Part shown: one piece after another, positions 19,400 through 27,792 of the stretch
How the letters are laid out: every line of letters starts with the position of its first letter
Numbering within the stretch: the first letter of the stretch is position 1
Origin: AP-15 sp963787425
GTDB taxonomy: Bacteria > Pseudomonadota > Alphaproteobacteria > ATCC43930 > CGMCC-115725
Assembly (NCBI GenBank): GCA_963787425.1
Contig: CAWBCV010000018.1
Span: 1 to 64,000 of the forward strand
DNA length: 64,000 bases
Direction: 5' to 3'
Notes under the pieces: generated by a model
Database searches by the model: none
The model's input: the letters and a program-made list of their open reading frames with translations, nothing else
What the model was told of the DNA's origin: nothing
Position numbers and translations under genes: made by a program

Positions 19400-19772
19400 A
19401 GAAATCGCATAACATTGCGGGTTCGACCGCGCAAATCCCGCCAGGTCTCGACAGGCTCAAGCGTTCGTGCCCGCTATCACCGACCGTGGGTACGGCCGGT
19501 AATCGTCGCAAATCGTTGGATGCGCCAAGCGAGCATGCCCGACAGCCGCACACGGGTGCTGAACATCTCCGTTTGAACGCGTCTGTGTCAGGCGCCTTAC
19601 GGGGGACCGAGGGTTCAAAATCCCCCTATTACATGGCTACGTTTTCGAGGCTATTAAACCAATTTAGGCGGCATATCAATCACTTGATAGTGCGGAAAGA
19701 GGGAAGCTCCGCCTAGGGTCGAGATCGACGGGGTCCCTTAAAAGAGGGCGTCCAGCCCAGCCAGGCAGCCAC
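19400..19772. other. Intergenic between helicase operon and ABC binding-protein gene
   Basis: No gene is supported. It contains a weak partial T-arm-like repeat (GGGGGACCGAGGGTTC at 19601) and otherwise chance frames. The helicase promoter probably lies just upstream of 19400. Confidence 0.4.
19601..19628 (-). repeat. T-arm-like repeat, degenerate partial copy
   Basis: GGGGGACCGAGGGTTC AAAATCCCCC matches the outer half of the family (GGGACCGAGGGTTCGAATCC), but it lacks the CATCTCCCTCCAGC half. It could also be chance. Confidence 0.3.
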
Positions 19773-20802
19773 TCACTCGATTACCTCGTCGGCGCGGGCG
19801 AGGATCGACTGCGGGACGGTGAGCCCGAGTGCCTCCGCAGTCTTGAGATTGACGACCAGCTCGAACCGGGTCGGCTGGACCACCGGCAAATCGGCGGGCT
19901 TTTCTCCGCCGAGTATCCTACCGACGTAAATTCCTATCTGACGGTACACTCCTGCAAGGCTTGGGCCGTAGCTGATCAGCCCGCCCGCATCAGCGAACTC
20001 TCGCCACTCGTAGATCGTCGGCAAGGAGTGCCGCGCCGCCAGAGCGACAATTTGAGCGCGGCGGGCATTGAAGAACGGGTCAGCGCCGACGACGAGCGCG
20101 TCCGCTTGCCGTGAAGCAAGGCTCGCGAAAGCGGTTTCAAAATCGCTCTCGGCACTGGCCTCCACGACGTAGAGCTGCACGCCTTTCACTTGCGCCGCTT
20201 CTTGTAGCGCCGTCAGATTGCGAGCGGCATTCGTATTTTTTGGATTGATGAGCGCGCCGATCCCGGCGGCCTTGGGGACCAGCTCGCGAACTAGCTCCAG
20301 CCGCTTCGGAGCCAACTCGACAACAAGGAGGGCCACGCCGGTCATATTGGCACCAGGCCGAGAAAGGCTGGCTACGAAGCCCCTCGCGACGGGATCGCCT
20401 CCGCTCGTGAAGACGATAGGGATCGCGCCGGTTGCCCCTTTCGCGGCGCCGGCTACGGTGTCCCCGCCGCTCGTAGCGATCACCTCGACCCCACTGTGGA
20501 CCAGATCGATTGCCAGATCTGATAGCCGATCGTAGTGACCCTCCGCCCAGCGGTACTCGATCGCCAAATTTTGTCCCTCGATGTAGCCGGTTTCGCTCAG
20601 TCCCTGGTGGAACGCCGCCACAAACGGCGCAAACGGGCCGGGTGACGCGCTGCTGAGGAAGCCGATCACTGGCATCGCCTTCTGTTCGGCGAACAGGACA
20701 TGCGGCGTCATCACCGCACCACCTGCCACAAGCATCAACTCGCGGCGCCTCATTCGATTACCGCTCGGACGGGGTGGCTGAACGCCCTTCCAGTTGGTCA
20801 TT
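19773..20802 (-). CDS. ABC transporter substrate-binding protein (PF04392 type)
   Basis: Intact, about 342 residues. The best start is ATG at 20802, preceded by GGGAGGG at about 8 bases; MRRRELMLVAGGAVM at 20753 is an alternative. A signal peptide covers RRRELMLVAGGAVMTPHVLF. The body matches ABC_sub_bind proteins: PVIGFLSSASPGPFAPFVAA, GLSETGYIEGQNLAIEYRWA, IPIVFTSGGDPVARGFVASL, SRPGANMTGVA and the C-terminal QPTRFELVVNLKTAEALGL. Such proteins bind a small ligand in the periplasm; several are linked to aromatic amino acids, but most are uncharacterised. No permease or ATPase gene is adjacent, which is common for this family. Confidence 0.9.
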
Positions 20803-20852
20803 AATCCGGCCCTCCCTGAGGCGCGTGTTCTTGTCCGACTGCACCTTCGAGC

Positions 20853-21040
20853 AGGATAGCGCGAGTGGCGTCCATTCCCAACCGTCGTTCCAGAGGACGC
20901 CCGCTGGAATGCCGAGCGGCAGGCCGTGGAGTTCGGGGTCGAGATCGGCGAATACCCTGGCGTCGTCCGGGTCCCATGGCGCGTCCTCCAGCGGTCGCCC
21001 CCGGAGCGGCCCACCCCCGAGCGGTGCGTCGAACTTCGGC
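20853..21040 (+). pseudogene. DUF1488-related protein fragment
   Basis: The reading EDARWNAERQAVEFGVEIGE and VVRVPWRVLQR..ERPTPERCVE recalls small DUF1488-type proteins of Rhizobiales. About 60 residues remain, and the conserved tail is replaced at about 21035 by a transporter fragment in another frame. Assignment rests on memory of the motif. Confidence 0.35.
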
Positions 21041-21211
21041 TCGCATTTGCTCGACGAATATCATTTTTCTTTCGACAGCCTGGTGCTCGCCAATTCGCTG
21101 ACGACGTTGATCGCAGTTCCTCTGGTGTTTCTGCTTCCCCGCCTCCTCGTCCTCCGCAAGGACGCAGAGATCCATGAGGAGACGCCCGGGCTTGAAACCG
21201 CGATGGAATAG
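21030..21211 (+). pseudogene. MFS-type transporter, C-terminal fragment
   Basis: The last 60 residues read FDSLVLANSLTTLIAVPLVF LLPRLLVLRKDAEIHEETPG and stop at 21211. That is a final transmembrane helix followed by a charged cytoplasmic tail, as in folate/biopterin-type or other MFS carriers. The rest of the transporter is missing; the junction with the DUF1488-like fragment is about 21035. Confidence 0.45.
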
Positions 21212-21261
21212 GACGCCGGAAGCGCGAGCCGCGGCCGGTCAGCAATCGCCGGCAGGACCTT

Positions 21262-21315
21262 GTTCGCACACGACTCTTTGCTGGAGGGAGGTGGATTCGA
21301 ACCCTTGGTCCCCCC
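21262..21315 (+). repeat. T-arm-like dispersed repeat, copy 6
   Basis: Reads GTTCGCACACGACTCTTTGC TGGAGGGAGGTGGATTCGAA CCCTTGGTCCCCCC, a nearly complete unit. It ends two bases before the terminase stop codon, so it forms the 3' flank of the methylase/terminase cassette. Confidence 0.7.
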
Positions 21316-21316
21316 G

Positions 21317-22915
21317 TTACAATGAGGTCGGGAGTCTCGCGTCCTGAGCTGAGGCGCCCGCGATCGGTAGGGGCGCCGGATGGGACACCACGGTTTGGCC
21401 CGCCTTGTCCTGCTCGGCTTGCCATTCCATGGACCCGATCGCCCATACGGTCTTGACGGGTTGCGGTTTGCGCTGCTCCTCGAGCTCTTGCGCGCACTGA
21501 CGGTAGTACTCATAGACGCCCTGACCCGGGAAAGGCTTTTTGCACCAGTCCAGGAACTGCGCGGTCGAATCGGCCTGGTCGTCATGCTTGCCGTTTGGGA
21601 AGACCGTCAGCTCGTGGAGGTATTCGGCGAGCCACGGCGCGGTCTCGGGGATGTGGACAAAGCCGCCCTCGATGACCGCGGTCTGCGCGTTCAGACGCAT
21701 GGTCTTGTCGCCGGTCGGCTGGTACCGCGTGGCGCCATGGCAGCCTTCGGCGATCAGCTCCTGGATCAGCTGAGTGCCCGAGGCCTTGTCCTCGATCAAT
21801 ACAACGGTCGCACCGAACAGGCTCTGCTGCTCGCGCACGGCGCGCTTCAGCGCCGGATACTCGAGCCGCCGGCGGAACACACTGAGGAGGAAGAGCTTCT
21901 TGCCACTCACTCCCCAGGTTGTGCAGACCGAGAAATCGCTCAGCTCGGTGGCTTTGTTGGCGGTGTCCCAGCTCTGCACGATGCGGTCGAAACGCTCTGG
22001 CACTTCGTTCTCGCGGTAGCGTTTGAACCATTCGGCCTTGACCAGCCCACCGCCTAAGGGGGCTGGCGATTGCTGATACTGGCCGGCGAAATTGTATTCA
22101 CCAATCGTCCGCCGGATGCGGTCGAGCACCTCGAGCGGCTCGCGGTCGGGATGCAAGGCCTCGCCCTGACGACGTGTGAAGCGCCACGGTCCCAGGATCG
22201 TCTCGATCTCGTGCACCTCGTCCACTTCGGCGATCGCCGGAAAGCTCAGGACTTCCCATTGCTCCTGCGCGAGAACATGGCCGACCAGGTCGTCCTCATG
22301 CAGCCGCTGCATGATGATGACGATGGTGCCGTGCCGCTTGTCGTTGAGCCGGCTGTAGAGAGTATGGACGAACCATTGGTTGCAGGCGTGCCGCTGTGCG
22401 TCCGAGAGCGCCTCGTCCGGCTTCAGCGGATCGTCAATCAGAATTATGTCGGCGCCGCGACCGGTGAGCACACCGCCGGTCGAGGTGGCGAGTCGGTAGC
22501 CTTGGCGGGTGGTGATGAACTCCTGCACCGCTTGGCGGTGCGGCGCCAGGCGGGTCGGGAAGAGCTGACGATACCACGGGCTCATCATGATGCCGCGGCA
22601 ATCGCGGGCGAGCTTATCGGCGAGCTCCTGGGCATAGCTGACACAGAGGATCTGCGCCGAGGGGTCGTGCCCGAGACACCAGGCCGGAAAAGCGATCGAG
22701 GCCATCAGCGATTTGAGGTGACGGGGCGGCAGGTTAATGATCAGCCGCCGGATCTTGCCCGCCCGTACCGCGGTCAGCGCGGCGGCGATAACTTCGAGGT
22801 GCCAGTTCGTCGCCAGGCTAGTCTGCGGGTTAAGGTCCTTGAAGCAACGCCCGGCAAAGGTCGTGAAGTCGTGCCGCAGCAGGAAGTTGTACTGCGCCCG
22901 GATCAGGTTCTTCAT
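21317..22915 (-). CDS. Phage terminase large subunit-like protein
   Basis: Intact 532-residue protein. The ATPase domain has NLPPRHLKSLMASIAFPAW (Walker A-like, with RHLKS for the usual P-loop), ILCVSYAQELADKLARDCR and DIILIDDPLKPDEA (Walker B). The nuclease domain shows VQSWDTANKATELSDFSVC (first acidic residue), VVLIEDKASGTQLIQEL and FPNGKHDDQADSTAQFLDW (final D cluster). This matches large terminases that package phage DNA into procapsids. The start overlaps the stop of the DUF5681 gene in ATGA. No portal, protease or capsid gene is in the window, so it is not part of a recognisable complete prophage here. Confidence 0.9.
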   Translation of the reverse strand: MKNLIRAQYNFLLRHDFTTFAGRCFKDLNPQTSLATNWHLEVIAAALTAVRAGKIRRLIINLPPRHLKSLMASIAFPAWCLGHDPSAQILCVSYAQELADKLARDCRGIMMSPWYRQLFPTRLAPHRQAVQEFITTRQGYRLATSTGGVLTGRGADIILIDDPLKPDEALSDAQRHACNQWFVHTLYSRLNDKRHGTIVIIMQRLHEDDLVGHVLAQEQWEVLSFPAIAEVDEVHEIETILGPWRFTRRQGEALHPDREPLEVLDRIRRTIGEYNFAGQYQQSPAPLGGGLVKAEWFKRYRENEVPERFDRIVQSWDTANKATELSDFSVCTTWGVSGKKLFLLSVFRRRLEYPALKRAVREQQSLFGATVVLIEDKASGTQLIQELIAEGCHGATRYQPTGDKTMRLNAQTAVIEGGFVHIPETAPWLAEYLHELTVFPNGKHDDQADSTAQFLDWCKKPFPGQGVYEYYRQCAQELEEQRKPQPVKTVWAIGSMEWQAEQDKAGQTVVSHPAPLPIAGASAQDARLPTSL

Positions 22916-23307
22916 TGCTCGGAATTCCGAAGCGAGAACCGCGCCCTGAGCTGATCGAGAACCTCCTCGTCCGCCTCGCTGAAGGCGGAGGTCTCGTGAG
23001 GTGCCGGCTCGGTCTGATTTTCGATCTCTCGCAACATGTCGAGGAGAATTTTGATGGCACGAAAATCTGCGGTGGCGGAGCGGTTGACGAGTTGGGTGAT
23101 GATCGCCTGACGCTTGGTGACCTTGCGACGCCCGCCGTTCTCAGTGACGATAACCGGCTCGTTCAGCGCCTCACTCAGCAAAGTTTTCAGGTTCTTGGCG
23201 CCGGAGGGTCGACCTCGCGGATTGCCGGATTGACCTTTCAGGAAACGGGTGTCCCGTGGTGGCTTGCCATAGCCTACCTCGTAATCACCCTTATTTTCAG
23301 ATGGCAT
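22912..23307 (-). CDS. DUF5681 domain protein (small terminase-like partner)
   Basis: Intact 131-residue protein starting MPSENKGDYEVGYGKPPRDT, with GGAGG 6-7 bases upstream. The DUF5681 signature FLKGQSGNPRGRPSGAKNL is followed by a helical part (TKRQAIITQLVNRSATADFR AIKILLDML). It starts inside the last codons of the methylase gene and ends overlapping the terminase start, a tight three-gene operon. DUF5681 proteins are widespread in alphaproteobacterial accessory DNA beside terminases. A DNA-recognising small-terminase role is my inference, not an established function. Confidence 0.85.
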   Translation of the reverse strand: MPSENKGDYEVGYGKPPRDTRFLKGQSGNPRGRPSGAKNLKTLLSEALNEPVIVTENGGRRKVTKRQAIITQLVNRSATADFRAIKILLDMLREIENQTEPAPHETSAFSEADEEVLDQLRARFSLRNSEQ

Positions 23308-24670
23308 CGGAGGCCTCCAACTCGCGGGCGAGGTCATCAAAGCTGCGGCCGGTGCCCGCATGACGAGCGCTGCCGCCGGTCAGCGCCTCCCAGCGGCGGA
23401 TCGTCGTGTCGACGTAGGTCGGGTCGAGCTCCAGCCCATAGCAGCGCCGGCCGGTGCGCTCGGCGGCGATCAGGGTCGTGCCGCTGCCGAGAAAGGCGTC
23501 CAGCACAATCTCGTCCCGGGCCGAGCAGTCGAGTATCGCGTCGGCGACCATCGCCGCCGGTTTTACGGTCGGGTGCAACGCCAGCAGATTCCCCTCCTCG
23601 CCACAACGGGAGAAGGAATTGGCGCCCGAATAATGCCAGACATTGCTGCGATTGCGCCCGAACCGACCGAGCTGAACGTTGTTGCGGTGGCCTTGGCTGC
23701 CGCTTTTGAAAACGGCGATAAGCTCGTGCCGGCTCCGATAGAGCGAGCCCATCCCGGCATTGTCCTTGACCCAGACGCAGACGTTTTTCAGCTCGCCGTA
23801 GACCCCGCGGCCGACGGCTAACAAGTCTTCGATATGACGCCAGTCCATGAACAGGTAATGCAGCGAGCCATCGACGCTGAAGGCCGCGAGGTTGCGACAC
23901 GCCTGGTCGAGAAAGGCGATGAATTCGGGCCGATCCATCTCGCCCGAGGCCATCGGGAACGGGCGATGATGGACCGCGCCGAGGCCGCTCACGTGACCTT
24001 CGATCGGCAGGTTGTAGGGCGCGTCGGTGAGCACCATCGCGGCATGTTCGTCGCCCAGCAACATTCTGAAGGCCTCGGGATCGAGAGCATTGCCGCACAA
24101 GACGCGATGGCGGCCGAGGACCCACAAATCCCCGAGCTTGCTGAGCGGCGGGTCGGCCGAAGCCTCGGGTACCACATCTGCCGGATCGTTGTCGGTCTCG
24201 GGTAGGTCCTCGAGTGACGCGATACGCAGGTCGATCTCCGCCACCTCGAAGCCGGTGATTGTGACATCAAAATCGAGGCCGAGCAGCGAAAGCTCCTTGA
24301 GTTGCTGGGCGAGCAGTCGGTCGTCCCAGGCGGCGATCTCGGTCAGTCGATTGTCGGCGATCATGAAAGCGCCGGCCTGCGCCGCGGTGAGGTGATCAAG
24401 GCAGAGCGTCGGCACCTCGGTCCAGCCGAGCTCCGCACAGGCCAAGAGTCGGCCGTGACCCGCTATAACCTTGTCATCGCGATCAATCAGAACTGGGACA
24501 TTAAAGCCAAAGTTCTTGATGCTGGCGGCGATCTGTCGGACCTGCTTCTTCGTGTGGAGCCGCGGATTTACTGGGCTGGGCTCGAGTTCTCGAATTGGAC
24601 GGCACACGACTTTCAAAATTTTGGGATTGGCGGCCCCGACTTGGTTCGGACCGCCGCTTGTCGGTTTCAT
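23297..24670 (-). CDS. ParB/Srx-domain DNA methyltransferase (beta-class N4/N6)
   Basis: Intact 457-residue fusion. The N-terminal ParB-like nuclease fold has ELEPSPVNPRLHTKKQVRQI, VLIDRDDKVIAGHGRLLAC and the helix EIAAWDDRLLAQQLKEL. The C-terminal methylase has TDAPYNLPI as catalytic motif IV (DAPY instead of DPPY), a central region with VWVKDNAGMGSLYRSRHELI, and LDAFLGSGTTLIAAERTGRR as the SAM-binding motif I. The motif order IV then I marks the beta class. Such ParB-MTase fusions are common orphan methylases in alphaproteobacterial prophage-like loci. No restriction endonuclease gene is adjacent, so it may protect the element or its packaging site. Confidence 0.9.
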   Translation of the reverse strand: MKPTSGGPNQVGAANPKILKVVCRPIRELEPSPVNPRLHTKKQVRQIAASIKNFGFNVPVLIDRDDKVIAGHGRLLACAELGWTEVPTLCLDHLTAAQAGAFMIADNRLTEIAAWDDRLLAQQLKELSLLGLDFDVTITGFEVAEIDLRIASLEDLPETDNDPADVVPEASADPPLSKLGDLWVLGRHRVLCGNALDPEAFRMLLGDEHAAMVLTDAPYNLPIEGHVSGLGAVHHRPFPMASGEMDRPEFIAFLDQACRNLAAFSVDGSLHYLFMDWRHIEDLLAVGRGVYGELKNVCVWVKDNAGMGSLYRSRHELIAVFKSGSQGHRNNVQLGRFGRNRSNVWHYSGANSFSRCGEEGNLLALHPTVKPAAMVADAILDCSARDEIVLDAFLGSGTTLIAAERTGRRCYGLELDPTYVDTTIRRWEALTGGSARHAGTGRSFDDLARELEASDAI

Positions 24671-24772
24671 GAATTCACTCCGATGTGTGCGGATAATATC
24701 TGCACACCGGCTTACCAGAACTCCGGCGAAGCGCTCGAGTTCAAGGACCGCAGAAAATTTTGAAGCTAGCCG

Positions 24773-25414
24773 CTACGCCAAGCGGATGCTGATTAAATTG
24801 CTCGGATCGAGGCGCAGAGTTCGGCTTTGCGTGAACAGCACCCGGTGGTGCTCCGCGGTGCGAATGATTAGTTCGATCACATTGCGGCCGAGGAGCAGCA
24901 ACTCATAGCCGATCGGTCCGATTTGTTGATCACCCAGATATAAAAGAACCTGAAGCGCGGTGGCTAAATGGATAACCGGCAAGCTCGGGCGCCAAATACG
25001 GGTTTCTACGTTCTCAGGCTCGCTATAGCGAGCGTCGTCGCGGACGAGCTCCGCCAGTTCGTTGATGGACAACCGCTTTAGGCCCGCGGGAACCTGACCA
25101 GTCACGGCCTCCTTGAGAAACCCTATGCCCATTCGGCCGGCGATCATCCGATCGCGGATGCGACGATCAAGCGTCCGCAAGTCCCGAGTGATGTCCTGTT
25201 GCAGGCGAAATGCATAAATCGGCTTGATCGGTTGTGGCGCTGTCGCCCAATTTGGCTCCGACGCAGACTTTATTCTGAGTGCATAACTGCAGAGGGACGC
25301 GTGGACCTGGGCCCATACCTCTTCCCTCTCGCGTGGGTAGGCGAGCAACGTGATCAACAACGCGCCCGCCTCGTAGACCTCAACACGATTGAAGTCGATC
25401 GAACTTATAACCAT
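24773..25414 (-). CDS. Hypothetical protein next to the methylase cassette
   Basis: Intact 213-residue protein starting MVISSIDFNRVEVYEAGALL. It is mostly alpha-helical by eye, with no signal peptide or clear membrane segment. A basic middle part (LRTLDRRIRDRMIAGRMGIG) is followed by LSINELAELVRDDARYSEPE, which recalls a short DNA-binding or phage-lysogeny-type helix. I recognise no family. It has the same orientation as the ParB-MTase gene, 102 bp upstream of its start, so it could be the first gene of the cassette. A purine-rich ribosome-site candidate (GGGAAGG) touches the ATG. Confidence 0.55.
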   Translation of the reverse strand: MVISSIDFNRVEVYEAGALLITLLAYPREREEVWAQVHASLCSYALRIKSASEPNWATAPQPIKPIYAFRLQQDITRDLRTLDRRIRDRMIAGRMGIGFLKEAVTGQVPAGLKRLSINELAELVRDDARYSEPENVETRIWRPSLPVIHLATALQVLLYLGDQQIGPIGYELLLLGRNVIELIIRTAEHHRVLFTQSRTLRLDPSNLISIRLA

Positions 25415-25760
25415 CCTTCCCGATTTTCCTCAATGTGATTGCCACTTATTCAAAATGACCTTTATCTCTCGATCGCGTTTCGATCGGCAGGCGGATTCCG
25501 ATCCGCAGCCTTACTCTCGGCAAGGGTGCGGACACCGCCAAGTAATTCGAACCGTGAAAGATCGCGTGTTATCACAGCAAGCTCGCGACGACCTTGGTCC
25601 CGAAGCGGCGAATAGAGAGACGGCAAAGGATATGGAATTTGCGATTACCCGATTTAAGTGTTCAGTTTGCCCTCTTTGTTGTAGAGGGCATCACGAGCCG
25701 ACAGCCTCTTATAAACGGCGCGGGCGATTATCGCCTCTCGCCTCGCGGATGCTGAATAGT
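25415..25760. other. Intergenic, AT-richer, no gene seen
   Basis: About 345 bp upstream of the hypothetical/methylase cassette. It is somewhat AT-richer than its surroundings and could hold the cassette promoter. No gene or RNA feature is recognised. Confidence 0.4.
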
Positions 25761-25810
25761 GACCGGCTCGCTGGAGGGAGTGGGAGCCGAACCCTCGCTC
25801 CCCACGGGGA
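25761..25810 (+). repeat. T-arm-like dispersed repeat, copy 7
   Basis: Reads GACCGGCTCGCTGGAGGGAG TGGGAGCCGAACCCTCGCTC CCC. It is diverged in the T-arm core (GGAGCCGAACC) but keeps both flanks. Together with the copy at 21262 in the same orientation it brackets the methylase/terminase cassette. Confidence 0.55.
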
Positions 25811-25908
25811 CAGCATTTTTCGAAACTGCCTCGTTCGAGCGTGGATACGGCTCATCGTGTGCGAGTGCTCGGACACTCGGTTTACGTCGCAATCGCGGCC
25901 AACCTAGG

Positions 25909-26104
25909 AAATCCCTGATCCGGCGAATAAGTTCCCTGATGGCCCGATTTAATTCCCTGCTAGGCCGAAATAAATTCCCTGTTCCCCTGCGTAGGGAATT
26001 GGGTCGTAAGCCCTTGTATTTGGCCCTAAATTCCAAGCCAATAGTCGCACTCGAAGGCGCCGACGAACAAAATTCCCTGTATTTTCCCAGCTAGCAGGGA
26101 ATTT
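25909..26104. repeat. AATTCCCTG iterated repeat array
   Basis: Direct copies of AATTCCCTG (allowing one mismatch) begin at about 25910, 25931, 25951 and 25973, a spacing of 20-22 bp or about two helical turns. An inverted copy (TAGGGAATT) ends at 26000. A further direct copy at 26071 and an inverted copy at 26096 face each other as AATTCCCTG...CAGGGAATT. The regular phasing resembles iterons or a protein-binding array rather than a CRISPR, since repeats are 9 bp and spacers 11-13 bp. Confidence 0.65.
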
Positions 26105-26132
26105 GGTTTCAGAGACGAGTTCGCTCGAGACT

Positions 26133-26165
26133 GCCTCCTCCACCAGCGAGTCTCGTGCGAACTCG
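26133..26165 (-). repeat. T-arm-like dispersed repeat, partial copy 8
   Basis: Only the outer half is kept: CCTCCTCCACCAGCGAGTCT CGTGCGAAC, matching CTCCAGCGGCGAGTCTTGTG CGAAC of the family in the minus orientation. Together with copy 7 it brackets the AATTCCCTG array as an inverted pair about 330 bp apart. Confidence 0.5.
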
Positions 26166-26339
26166 ACCCCACGGCTTCGGCAACCTGCCTCCCTGCGAGC
26201 CACGCGCCCGCACCGCCGGCAGCCGTATTGGCACGCGCAAGATTATTGGCTGACGCAGGCGCGGTTGTGGGTCGCTGATGCGGTGTGCGGTCCCGAGCCG
26301 TAGAAGGCGGCCTAATGTAGCCTCTGCCTGCGTTCCCGG

Positions 26340-26570
26340 CTCGCCGCTTGGCTGACCCCAAGGTGCAGGTACGGCTGGCCGTCTGGGTCGAGCCAGAGCG
26401 CGAGACGCCGGGGATCAGGGCGCCGACCTGCGCGATGCCGACGACGAGACAGTCGAGGAGCCCCACGCACTCGAAGGGGCGCTGGCGGCGCGCCGCGACT
26501 TCCGCGATCGCGAGCAGCAGCCTTGTGACGAGCCAGACCCGCCGGACGAGGCTCCGCAGCGATGAGGATC
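26340..26570 (-). pseudogene. Undecaprenyl-diphosphate phosphatase (UppP/BacA) fragment
   Basis: Minus-strand residues GLLDCLVVGIAQVGALIPGV SRSGS match the conserved active-site segment of UppP (GLAQALALIPGVSRSG), preceded by LLLAIAEVAARRQRPFECV. Downstream helices are absent and the frame soon becomes random. UppP recycles the lipid carrier for peptidoglycan synthesis; this remnant cannot be functional. Confidence 0.5.
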
Positions 26571-26744
26571 AATAGCGCCTGAATTTCCGCCGGCGGTGCG
26601 GTCTCGGTCGAGGCCTTTGCCGATTTGCCGGCGGGCATCGTCATGCCGGCAGCGACGGCACCCGTGGCCGCGCCGGCAGCTATCAGTACCGCGGCGAGTC
26701 AGATCCTACGATCGCGTAGCGCGAAGCCGATGGCGGTTCTACTG

Positions 26745-27026
26745 CTAATTGGCCAGCGCGCCGCGCGCGACTTTGCGGCCGACGATCCAGTCTTTGTAGG
26801 TCTTACCCGGCATCGGCCCCTTCGCGTGGGCATCGAGCGCCTCCTGGTCGCGCCACTTCTCGACCAAAAAGACGTGCTTGTCGTCGTCTATCGGCAGCAT
26901 CAAGTCGAATTGCAGGCAGCCGTCATCACGGCGAGAGCGCTCCGCATGCCCGCGCATCAGGTCGATGAACTGGCTACGGTGCTCCGGCTTCGTTTCGAAC
27001 TCGACGACGATCATCACCTGGCTCAT
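26745..27026 (-). CDS. Antibiotic biosynthesis monooxygenase (ABM) domain protein
   Basis: Intact 93-residue protein starting MSQVMIVVEFETKPEHRSQF, with AAAGGAA about 6 bases before the ATG at 27026. A longer open frame exists upstream but lacks homology. The ABM ferredoxin-like fold is recognisable from the HAERSRRDDGCLQFDLMLPI segment and HVFLVEKWRDQEALDAHAKG. ABM proteins are small dimers with roles from quinol oxygenation to stress response; no substrate can be inferred. It is an intact gene amid fragments. Confidence 0.8.
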   Translation of the reverse strand: MSQVMIVVEFETKPEHRSQFIDLMRGHAERSRRDDGCLQFDLMLPIDDDKHVFLVEKWRDQEALDAHAKGPMPGKTYKDWIVGRKVARGALAN

Positions 27027-27279
27027 CGGCGTTCCTTTATCGATGATTGTGGGCATCGTTGCGCCATACGCCACGTTAAGGCAAGCGCGCGTTCCGAGAA
27101 CTGCAGGAGATTCAACCATAGCTTACTACGCCCTGCGCACGATTATGCCGATCGCCGGCTGGCCCGAGGGGCGGGCTCGCGAGGTCGAGATCAGCGTCGG
27201 CGCCGATCCGGTGCTGCCGACCCGGTTTCGCATCGGCCCCGCGGGGGCTGCTCCGAGAGGGCCGAGCAATTCCCGCGCG

Positions 27280-27375
27280 GGACAGCACACCCCGATCATC
27301 GAGTCATTGTCGCTCGACGAAGCGTATCTCGACGTCACCGAAAACCTCTGCGCGCCGACAGCCGTACTGGCGTCA
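27280..27375 (+). pseudogene. DNA polymerase IV (DinB) fragment
   Basis: The residues TPIIESLSLDEAYLDVTENL match the conserved palm-domain motif of Y-family polymerases (PLSLDEAYLDVT, containing the catalytic D-E pair). About 30 residues are recognisable before the sequence switches to an unrelated ORF. A C-terminal DinB fragment lies at 31572-31770 on the opposite strand. Confidence 0.6.
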
Positions 27376-27397
27376 GATCGTATGCAGCCTGCCCTCC

Positions 27398-27589
27398 ATG
27401 ACGGACGGGCTGAGCACTCTCTATCAGGATTTGCTGGGCGGTAGCTACGATTGCATCGATCGCATTGTTCTAAACGCGTACTTCCGCATGGGCCATGATC
27501 CGGGCGGGTTCCGTGTGCGGTGGCGGGCGCTGACCGGATCGGATGAGACGCTCGAAAACGCCGGCCGCTCTTTCGCGAACGCAGCCTGA
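27398..27589 (+). pseudogene. N-terminal fragment of an uncharacterised conserved protein
   Basis: MTDGLSTLYQDLLGGSYDCI DRIVLNAYFRMGHDPGGFRV RWRALTG is followed by an early stop at 27589. I recall this N-terminus from a much longer conserved protein that acts on or belongs to mobile DNA in bacteria, but I cannot name its function. Here it ends after 63 residues at the join to an ABC exporter fragment. Confidence 0.4.
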
Positions 27590-27597
27590 TAACTGCC

Positions 27598-27760
27598 GGG
27601 GTGACTGCCAGGCTGGCAGAGTCGTTGGCCGGGATACGGGTCGTCAAGGCCTACCGGGCGGAACGCCGGGAGGGCGCGTATTCGCCAACGGCGTGCAGCG
27701 CCTGCTGCCGGGTTCGGTCTCGGCCGGCCATTGGATATCGCAGGCCAATCCGACAAGCTG
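27598..27760 (+). pseudogene. ABC exporter (MsbA-like) fragment
   Basis: TARLAESLAGIRVVKAYRAE RRE matches the intracellular-loop region of ABC exporter permease domains. After a frame change it continues FANGVQRLL. About 40 residues remain, with no nucleotide-binding domain. It is part of the fragment cluster upstream of mreB. Confidence 0.45.
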
Positions 27761-27792
27761 ACGGACGTTTTTTCGATCGGGTCCGCGGTTAG

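Noticed and set aside
21317..25414. Complete prophage around the terminase
   Set aside because: No portal, capsid, tail, lysis or integrase gene is found on either side; flanks are gene scraps and repeats.
25909..26104. CRISPR array
   Set aside because: Repeats are only 9 bp with 11-13 bp spacing and include inverted copies; no cas gene is present in the window.
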